This document shows, in pieces, positions 1 through 9,100 of a stretch of DNA of 9,444 bases (position 1 is its first letter; each line of letters opens with the position of its first letter). Origin of the DNA: an uncultured Opitutia bacterium (GTDB taxonomy: Bacteria; Verrucomicrobiota; Verrucomicrobiia; Opitutales; UBA953). The translations under genes were made by a program, and so were the position numbers. The notes under the pieces were generated by a model. It did no database searches and had not been told where the DNA came from. It saw only the letters and a program-made list of their open reading frames with translations. The stretch is taken from NCBI GenBank assembly GCA_937875975.1, contig CALEEU010000232.1, positions 1-9,444 on the forward strand, given 5' to 3'.

Positions 1-149
1 AACGTGCCGGCCGTGAGAGTGGTGATCGTGGCGACTCCGCCCACGGTGGTCGCGCCGCCGTTGACGGTCGTCACGGTGGCGGCGCCCGTGATCGTGTTGG
101 TGCCGCCGGTGACGGAGGCGGAGGTGAGGGAGCCGAGGGAGTTGGTACC
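1..149 (-). other. Degenerate tail of the tandem array, running off the left edge (local residues 3099-3147)
   Basis: The stretch starts G-T-N-S-L-G-S-L-T-S and decays into V-T-G-G-T-N-T-I-T-G-A-A-T-V-T-T-V-N-G-G and related Thr/Gly/Val strands. Periodicity weakens but strand character persists. No stop codon appears before the edge. Similar Thr-rich strands often precede an S-P-G-type closing segment in related proteins, which would lie to the left; this is a prediction. Confidence 0.55.
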
Positions 150-3100
150 CGAGGTGATCTCGCCGTTGAGGAGGCCGGTGACCGTGACCGAGCTGCCGAC
201 GTTGCCGGTCATGGAACCGGCCGTGACCGTGCCGGCGGTGACATTGCCCGTGAGCGCGCCGGTGACCGTGACCGCGCCGCCCGTGATGTCACCGGTGAGC
301 GAACCGGCGTTGACCGTGCCGGCCGAGACGCCGCCCGTGAGCAGGTTCGTGACGGTCACGTTGCCGCCGGAGACGGCGCCGGCGAGTGAGCCCGTGCTGA
401 CCGTGCCGCCGGTGATGTTGGCGCCGAGGGCGCCGACCACGGTGACCGTACCTTCGGAGACGCCGCCGAGGACGTCGGCGTCGCTGCCGAAGCGGGTCTT
501 ACCGGCGCCGGCCAGGCTCGTGAGGGTGAGCTTGCCAGTGGAGGCCGAGAAATTGAGGGCGTCGTCGGTCGTGCCCGCGTTGGTGACCGCGCCGGTGATC
601 GTGAGCGACTCCCCGGAGATCGTCGCCGTGGCCGTGGCATCGAGGGCCAGCGTCGCGGCTAGGTTGTAATCCGCCGCGGCGAGGGTCGCGCCGTTGACGG
701 TGATGCCCGAGGTGCCGGCCAACGCGCCTGCGGAGGCGGTCAGCGTGCCGCCTGAGACGAGCGTAGCGCCGGTGAAGGTGTTGGCGCCGGAGAGCGTCAG
801 GTTGCCGGAGCCACCCATGGTCACGGCGCCCGTACCGCTGATGATTCCGCTCATCGTCTGGGCGGCGCTGCTGCCGTATTTAAAGGTTCCGTCGTTGGTG
901 ATCGCCGCCGTGAACGTGCCGCCGTTGAGGCTCGAGGCGCCGCCGACCTCCAGGACGCCGGCGACGATGTCCAGGTCCAAATTCCCGTCGTGGACTCCCG
1001 TGATCGCCATCGTTCCCAGGCCCTGCTTGCTGAGGGCCCCGTTCGCCCAGCGCACGGAAAGCTCGAGGTCCACGCCATCGGTGCCATCGGCCACGTCGAA
1101 GACGGTGTTCCCGGATGACTGGTTGTTGATGTAGCCGTCGTTGGTCTGGGAAATGGTGTTCTTCGAGCCACCCGTGGTCACGAAGGTGTGCACGCCGGTC
1201 TGCATGAGGTGGTTACCGCCGTTGAAGCGGATCGTGCCGCCGCCGCTGACGCCGAAGGTGAAGGTCTTGTTGTTGAGCACCGTGCGGTTGTTCCCGCCGA
1301 CCGAGGACTGGAATTCCAAGGTGGAGCCGTTGTTGATGTTGAAGACCATGGTGCTCACGCCGGCCAGGTCGGCGACGTTGGTGAAGCGCAGGGTGCCGCC
1401 GTTGATCGTGGTCGTGCCTCCGTATTGCGGAACGCCCATCTTGATGTCGAGCAGGCCGGCGCCGCTCTTGGTGAGCACGCCGGTACCGGTCACCGCCGAG
1501 GCGATCGTCAGGGTCGTCGAGGCGGCCACGTCGAAGGCGCCACCGCCCGCCGCGAGCGTCACGCCCCGGTTGGCGCTCAGCGAAGTCGTGCCGGTGGTCT
1601 GCAGGATGCCCTGGGTGGAGGCCGCGCCCAAGGTGAGCTGGCCGGCCACGAAGGAGGCGGGCACGGCCCCGAGGTTGGACTCCGAGGCGACCTGCAGCGT
1701 ACCGTTGCCGACGGTGAGGATCCCGGTGAAGGCGCTGCTGTTGTCACCAGAAACCGTCCAGGTGCCGACGCCGTCCTTGACGAGCGGCAGCGAGCCGGTG
1801 ACCTGGCCGCCGATCACGCCGGCGCCGGCGCCGCCGATGACGAGGGCCCGGGTGCCCGTGCCGGTGAAGGTGATGGCGCCCGTGATGTTCAGCAGGCCGG
1901 CCTCGGAAGTGAGGCGCGTCCGATAGGTGACGTGCGAACCTGTGTCCACGGTGAGATTTCCCGACCACGTGTTGTCGCCGGAGGCATTGCTCAGCGCGGC
2001 GTTACCCGCGGCGGCGGCGGTCGCCTCGAGGTGGAGGGACTCGCCGGCGACCGTGATGCCGCCTTGCAGTCGTAGCGTCGAAGCGCCCCCGGCTCCGGCG
2101 GAGACCGTGACCCCGCCGGCGGAGGTGCCGAGCGCGGCGACATGGCCGACGGTCAGCGTACCGGCCGAGACCGTGGCCACTCCGGTGAAGGTATTGACGC
2201 CGGAGAGCGTCAGGTTGCCGGCGCCGGCCTTGATGAGGGCACCCGAACCCGAGATGAGGTTGGCGACGGTGAGCGCGTCGGATCGGTCGACCACCAGCGT
2301 GGCGTTGTTGACGACCGGTCCGGAACCGAGGACGCCGGTCGTGCCGCCGGCGCCGACCTGCAATGTGCCGTCCGTGACCGTGGTCGTACCAGTATAAGTG
2401 TTGGCGCCGGAGAGGATGACGGCGCCGGCACCTATCTTTTCGAAGCCAGCAGCAGGATCACCACTGCTGATGATGCCCGAGACGATCAAGGTGCCGCCGG
2501 CACCGGCGCTCAGGTCAAAGTTATTGGAGACCTCTTCGTTGTTGGTGATATTTCCGGCGTAGGTAGCAGCGGCGGCCCCGGTCTGGAGCCGGATGGTCTT
2601 CGCGTTACCTTGGGCGGTGGCGACGAAAGCATTGTTGAGGGTGATGCCGTTGATCAGCTCGAGCACCCCGTCCTGATTGAGGGTGACCATGCCTGCGGAG
2701 AGGGCGTTACTGTGACCGACGATAATCGTGCCGCCAGTAGGGTCGATGGTGACGCCGCCGGCGAAGGAGTTGGCGGTGTCGAGCAGCAACGTACCAGTCG
2801 TTGTCTTGGTGAGGCCGCCCGTGCCGTTCAAGGTGCCGACATCGCGGAGCGTGCCGGCCTGGGCGTTGAAGGTGATCGTATTGGTGGCGTCCCCGACGGC
2901 GAAGCCGTTGAGGTCGAGGGTTCCGCCGCTCAGCGTCACCGAAGCGACGCCGGCGCCCGCGCGACGCAAGGCCGCGCCGACGTCCACCGAACCGCCGTTG
3001 ATGTTGAGCTGACCTTCGCCGGCGGTGGCGAGCACGAGGGAGCCGGTGCCGGCGTCGCCGAAGGCGGCCGAGCCGCCGAGCTTGACGTTGCCGCCGCTGA

Positions 3101-6100
3101 TGATGACGCGGTTGAGCGAGGCTCCCGTGCCCTTCGCGAAGGCCATGTTGAGGTTCAGGATGTCCAGCGTACCGGCCGAGAACAACAGGTCGTTGGTATT
3201 CACCGCCGTCTTGGCGCCGAGCGAAGTGGCGTAGGTGTCGATGGCGACGTCGGCTTCGTGCCCGGAGAGGTCGACGACGTTGTTAGTGGTATAGCTGGTC
3301 CCGAAGGCTCCGGTCGGACCAAGCGTGAAGTTAGTACGGCCCGTGCCGGTACGGTCACGGAAACTGACCGTGCCGCTGGCTCCGGCGAAGGCGATGAGGC
3401 CGGAATCGCGGTCGGCCACGCCTAGATTCACTTCGGTGGCGCGGATGACGTTGGTGCCGGCACCGAGGAAGAGTGTCTGCTGCAGCGTGGCAGCCGTGCC
3501 AGCACCTGCCGCGCTGGCGCCGACCATGAGCTGGCCGGTCGTCAACGTGTTGGCGCCGTCGGAAAGACGGAGGATGGAACGGGCGTTGGCTTGGTTGTCG
3601 CTGCGTCGGGCGATGACGATGCACCCGGCGTCCAGGTCAGCGGAAGCCAAGCCCGAGAGGTCAAGCGTGGCGCGGACCGCTCCGCTAGCGACGTCCGAAA
3701 GGTAGATGTCATCGCCCTGCACGATGAGCGAACCGCCGCCGGTCAACGTCAGCAACGTGACCGCTCCAGACGCCGATCCGGTCAGGCCAAGGTCACCGTT
3801 GACGCGCAGCGTGCGGCCAGGAGAGACGTTGATGACCGACGCCGTCGCGCTGTTGGCCCGGGCCTCGAGGCCGGAAAGCGTCACGTCGACATCGACGAAA
3901 TTGACGGTGGCGGGCGACGTGCCTCCGCCGACGGTGAGCAAGGTACCGTCCGGGATCGCGTGGCGGACCGAGGTCACGACGGTGCCGCCGAGGATCGAGG
4001 TCGGTCCTTGGTAGGTCGCGGCCGCGTCCAGCGTGAGGACGCCGTTGCCACGCTTGGTGAAGCCGCCGACCCCGGACCCGAGGCCGCGGGAGAGCGTGAC
4101 GTTCGTCGCGTTCTCGATCGTGGCGCCCCCCGCCAGGATGGAGACAGGGCGGTTGATGACGGACTGCGCGAAGCCGGCCGGCAGACGAAGCGCGCCTCCC
4201 GCGAAGACGAGATCGCCGACATCTCCGCCGATCGCGGAAAGGGAGGCGATCTCCAGGGTGCCTTCGTTGAGCACCGTCGGGAAGGCGCCGCCGCCGGCCG
4301 TATTGGCGCCGGAAAGGATGAGCGTGCCGCGGCCGGACTTCACGATCGCGCCTTGGCTGGTGAGCGGCGAGGAGACCGTGACGGCGAGCGTCGGCGTGGT
4401 CGCCGCATAGGTCGGGTTGACGACCGCGAAGACATACTCGGAGGCGGCGGAACCGAGCCCGATGCCGCCGTCGAAGCCGCCGAGGGAAACCGTGTGGGCC
4501 GAAGAAGCGGTGGCGGCCGGATTAAGCGTGAACAGGAAGGCGCCGCTGGTGCTGACCAAAGTCTGGCCGGCGCCGGTGCCCGTGACGGCGAGGGTCGAGG
4601 CGGCGGAACTGCCATTGTGCACGACCAACGAGTTCAGCGTGCGGCCGGCGAGGCCGGTGAGACTCGCCGAAAGGGCCTCGCGGATGTTCGCGGTGGCGCC
4701 GCCGGCGGCGTAGGTCGCGTATTCCGTGCCGTGGACGAGGGGGCGGAAGCCGGTGCCGGAGACGTAGGTCACGAGCGAGTTGCCCATGTTGGCGGCGACG
4801 ATGTCAGCCGTCAGCGACTCGCCGAACGCCCAGGGCACGATGCTCATCGTCGCCGAACCCGCGGCGCCGCCGGCGCCGAGCAGGGAGGACGCCATGAAGC
4901 CGGTCTGGGCGGCGGCATTTCCGATGCGGAAGTTGTTACGCCCATTGGCATTGGACGCGAGCCCAAGGCCTCGGCCGATGACGGTCACCGTGGCGAAGTT
5001 CCGTCGCTCGAAGGCGGTCGCGATGAGCGAAGTCTCGTAGCTGGTGGCCGTACCTGCGTTATTGGCCCAACCTGTCATGTAGTTGGAGCCAGAGCCGAAG
5101 ACCAGCGAGCCGATGGTCTCATTGGTGGCGGCAGCCTGGTCCGTGCGCAAAGACAGACCGCGCACCTGAGAGCCCCCGCCCCAGGTGCCGTCGGCCGAGT
5201 TGAGCACGATGCTGGCAGTATCGAACAAGCGATCACTGGAGCGGGTGCTGCCGTTGTTGTCTAGGAGCAAGGCACCGCCGCGTTGGATCTCGATCGAAGA
5301 CGCACCGATGCGGCCGCCACCGGAGAGCTGGAAGAGGCCGCCCGCCGAGATGACCGGACCGAGGAAGTCGAGGCTGACGGCGTTGAGGTTCAGGTTATGC
5401 GTACCGGCCAGACGCAGGACGCCGTTGCCGGTGAAGGTGGCGGAGAAGTTGCCGTTCGCGGTCTGGCGGACGGAGAGCGTGGCACCGGAGGCGACCTCGA
5501 TGACGCCGTAGTTGGAGTCGGTCGCGACGCGCCCGCCGGAGAGCGTACCGATCGTCTCGGACTGCAAGATGCGCAGGCGGGAGTTGGCGCGGTCGCTGAA
5601 CACCAGCGCGGCCGTGTCGGAGATCGCGCGCCCCCCGGCGAGCTCGACGGTGCCGGCCTGCAAGACCAGGGCCGGGGAAGCATTGCGACCCGAGAGGCGC
5701 AGCACGCCGTTGCCCGTCTTGGTCAGGGTCTGGCCTGCGGCGATACCCGAAGCGACCTCGAAGGTCTGCGCCGAATCTTGGAAGACGATGAGTTCGTTGT
5801 TGGAGGAGCGCAGGAAGCCGCCGGACAAGCCAGGCGTGCCGGCGGTCACGCGGTCGGTGACCAGCAGGCCGCCGCTGGCGAGCGTGAGCAACGATCCAGA
5901 GAGCTGATGGAGGGCCGACCCCGTGGCGGCGTCGAAGCGCAGGCTGCCGACCGACAGGGTCTTCGCCGAACCGGTGAAGCCGGCGTCGTCATCGGTGACA
6001 TGCGCGCCGGCGGACCAGGCGGAGGCATCATTGGCGACGGCCGAGGCGAGTCCGACGACCGCGCCGGCATCGACCCGGGCGAACGACGTGACGCCTCCGG

Positions 6101-9100
6101 TCTTGGCGGTGGCGAAAGCCGTCGCGCCGAGCAGCCCGTGCGCGGCGTTGACGGTGGTCGTGGTCAGGCTGGCGCCGGGAGCGTACTCATAGCGCAACGT
6201 GCCCTGACGGGCTCCGCGGGCGAAGGCGGCGGCGGCCAACGTGAGGGTCTGGCCGGAACCGGGCGTGAGCGACAGGCGGCTCTGCCAGCCACCGGCCAAG
6301 GTGAATCCGCCGACGCCTTGGGTGGTGGCGGCGGAGGCATTGCCGAGCAGCTCGAGGCCGCCGCCCTGCATGTTCAGTTGCGAAGCCGCCCGGAGCTTGA
6401 CGTTGTTGTCCGCGGAGTAGTCGAGGCGAAGGGTGCCTTCGGCGATGACGGAGGCGCCCGTAGATGCCAGACCGCGGTTGTCGCCGGCGAGGGTCACGAG
6501 TCCCGGACCCCACTTGTCGATGGAAGCAGTGCCCGTCGAGGCGAGCGGGGCGCGGATGGTGCCGCGATAGAGGTCGATGTCCCCGTTGGTGACGGTGAGC
6601 AGGCCGGTGCCATTGATGTCGCCGGTGCGACGGACCGGGCGCTCACCGAGGATCAGGCGCGAGGTCGTGAGCGCATATGCGCCCATGTTCAAGGTGGTGG
6701 CCGCGCCGTCGGCGTCCTGCGAGAGGAACAGGCGGTCGAAGTCGGCGGCCACGACGGCGTTGTCCGCGCCGAGGTTCACGACCGCGCCGTCACGGAGGAG
6801 CAGGGAGGCGTCGCCGCTCTGGCCGGCGTTGTAGGACAGGATGCCGGTGCTGTTGAGGTTGAGCACGGTGCCGACGCCGGAGACCACGAAGTCGTCGCCG
6901 AGGGTGACCGGCGAGGATCCGCTGAAGGTCCAGTTGCCGCCGGACAGCCAGGAGTCGGTGGCGCCGGTGGAGGTGACGCCCCCGGTGATGAAGCCGGAAG
7001 CTCCCGGATTGCCGGCAAGGGAGAAGCCACTGGTCCCGGCGGCGATCGCGCCGGCGTAGGTGATCGAGGCGCCGTCCGTGCCCTTGGCGCCGAGACCGAC
7101 GACCACGCTCGTGGCGCTGTTGTTGATCGGGCGATTGGTCGACTGGTCGGTCGAACCGCAGAAGACCAACGAACCGCCGGCCATGGTGATGGCCGTGCCG
7201 GTGCCGAGGCTGCTGGCCGCGCCGCCCGCGTCGGTGACGGTCGTGAACTCGAGGTCACCGGCGGAGATGGTGATGTTCCCGCTGAAGGTGTTGGCGCCGG
7301 TGAGGCGGACGATGCGGTTCGTCGCACCCCAGCCCCCGAGGTCGTCGTTGACCGTGAAGGCCGCGCCGGCGCCGCCGGAGATCGCGCCCGTCAGGGCGAT
7401 GACGCCTTCGGCGCCGCCCGAGGCGGAGATGCTGGCAGCGCCGCCGAGGGTGACATCGCCGGAGAGCGTGAGCACCGAATTTTTGCCGTCGGTCAGGTAG
7501 GCACGCAGGGCGGAGCCGCCACCCAGGCTCACCGGACCGGTGAGCGTGACCGACAGCGCGTCGGTGGCGACCGCGGAGACGTTGTCGACGTTGAGTTCGG
7601 CGACCGCGGACGCGGGCAGCGTCAGGCCGTTCGCGGAAGTCCAAGCCTCGCCGTTCTGCCCCTGCCAGGCGATCTTGCCGAGATTCATCTCCAGCGTACC
7701 AGTGCCGAGGGCGTTGGCGCTCGCCGCGATGACGGTGCCGCCGTTGACCAGCATGCCGCCCGTCCAGGCGGCATTGTTGCCGGCGAGGCGGAAGTTGCCG
7801 GTGATCTGGTTGCCGCTCCCGACCGTGGTGGACGAATTGAGCGTGAGGCGGCCGGAACCGGTGAGCGCTCCGAGGAAGGCGACCTGACGGGCCGTCGTGA
7901 CCGCCGTACCGGCGTTGGCGTCGCGCAGGTTGACGATGGAATTGGCCGAGACCGTGACCGGTCCGGCGTAGTCCTGGTTGGCGCTCGCGGCCGAGAGCGT
8001 GCCGCCCGCGAGCTCGACCGGCGTCGGAATCGTCAGCGTCGTGGCGTCGGCGGCATAGTAGGCGCCGCCGGCTCCGACGATGACCTTCATGAGATTACGG
8101 TCCTCTTCCCGGCCCAAGGCCCAAGGATTGGACTGCACGAGCGTGCCGGCAGAGACCGTGAGCGTGGACGTGCCCGCCGGATTGAACTCGGGGGCGGCGA
8201 GACCGGAGAGCGTCAGTCGGCCGTTACCGGCCTTCGTCAGCGAAGCCGCGCCGGTCAGGGCGCCGGAGAGATTGAGATTAGCCGCCGCGTCGGTGACCGT
8301 CCAGGTCTGCGCGGCGCCCAGCTGCACCGGGGCGGCGATGACGACGGAGGCGGAAGCGCCGGCCTCGAGCGTGATGCCGGCCGACGCGGAAGCCGGGAAG
8401 AGGTCGAGTCGGCCGCCGCCGTTGGTCAGCGTGACCGTGCCCGGCGTGACGCCGGCGGACGTGCCCGGCGCGAAGGCGAGCGAGCGGACGCGGAACGGGC
8501 GGTCGAGGTTGGTGGTGATCGCGGCGGCCGCGGCGGAGTCGCGCTGGATGCGCACCGCGCTGCCCTGGCCCGGCAGGACCGTGGAAGCCGTCGTACCGGC
8601 GAGGTCCGTGGACCAGCTGGCGAGGCCGGCGGACCAATTCGAACCGCTGGCGCCCTGCCAGTAGACATCACCCGCGACGAGCGAGCCCGTGGTGAGCGTG
8701 ACGAGACCGTCGGCGGCCGTGAGTGTCAGAGAGGCGAAGCCGCCCGGGGTCGCGCCCAGCAGCCAGTCGGCGGCGCCAAGGGCGCCGGTCGTGAGCCCGC
8801 CGTCCGCGGCTGAGACGAGCGTATAGGTCTGGTTCTCGCTCAGACCCGCGTCGACGAGGTCGAGGGTGACCTTGTTGCCGGCGAAGAGGCTGAGCGTGCC
8901 GCCGGACGCGAGGCCGAGCACGTCGGTGCGCAAGGCGTCGCCCGCGGCGGACAGGTCGCCGACGTTGAGTTCGAGGACGGAGTTCGTGCCGGCGGCGGAG
9001 CCGAGCTGAAGCGTGGCGAGCGAAGTGAAGGCCGTGCCGGCGCCGTCCGCGAGGCTGAGCGTGGCGCCGGCGCCGACGGTGACGGCGGTGACGACGGAGG

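Larger units (their letters stand above)
5640..6626 (-). other. Composite beta module, copy A (local residues 940-1268)
   Basis: Order of parts: the D-L-Y-R-G-T-I strand; a K-W-G-P-G-L-V-T-L-A-G-D-N repeat; E-G-T-L-R-L-D-Y; L-N-M-Q-G-G-G-L-E-L; a G-T-L-R-Y-E-Y strand; H-G-L-L-G-A-T-A-F-A-T-A (His1102); V-G-S-L-R-F (Phe1170); L-T-L-A-S-G-G-L-L-V-T; then N-E-L-I-V-F-Q-D (Glu1217) and a terminal canonical repeat. I recognise this succession (G-I-L-G-x-x-A...S-L-R-F...S-G-G-I-L-V-T...E-L-I-V) as a recurrent architecture of verrucomicrobial and planctomycete PATR proteins. Its specific function is not known to me. Confidence 0.7.

Noticed and set aside
150..407. CRISPR-like or intergenic tandem repeat
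   Set aside because: The 87-base units are diverged, have no constant-repeat and unique-spacer alternation, and translate into a coherent in-frame protein repeat.
4..669. Plus-strand frame rich in Pro, Val and Thr
   Set aside because: Its periodic P-V-T-V-T sequence is the antisense image of the minus-strand 29-residue array and the strands before it. It has no independent support.
1188..5264. Plus-strand open frames at 1188-2075, 2142-3425 and 3591-5264
   Set aside because: They have the same antisense register and composition as the frame above, and each ends at the complement of a Leu CTA codon.
6776..7327. Minus-strand frame of 183 codons in another register, plus similar short minus-strand frames elsewhere
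   Set aside because: They are Ser/Pro/Arg/Ala-rich shadows out of register with the main gene, which carries family motifs throughout the same positions.
5283..8813. Plus-strand open frame of 1176 codons
   Set aside because: It is the exact codon-register antisense of the PATR gene, has a low-complexity Gly/Arg/Glu/Asp/Ala composition and no recognisable domain. Its stop is the complement of a Ser TCA codon.
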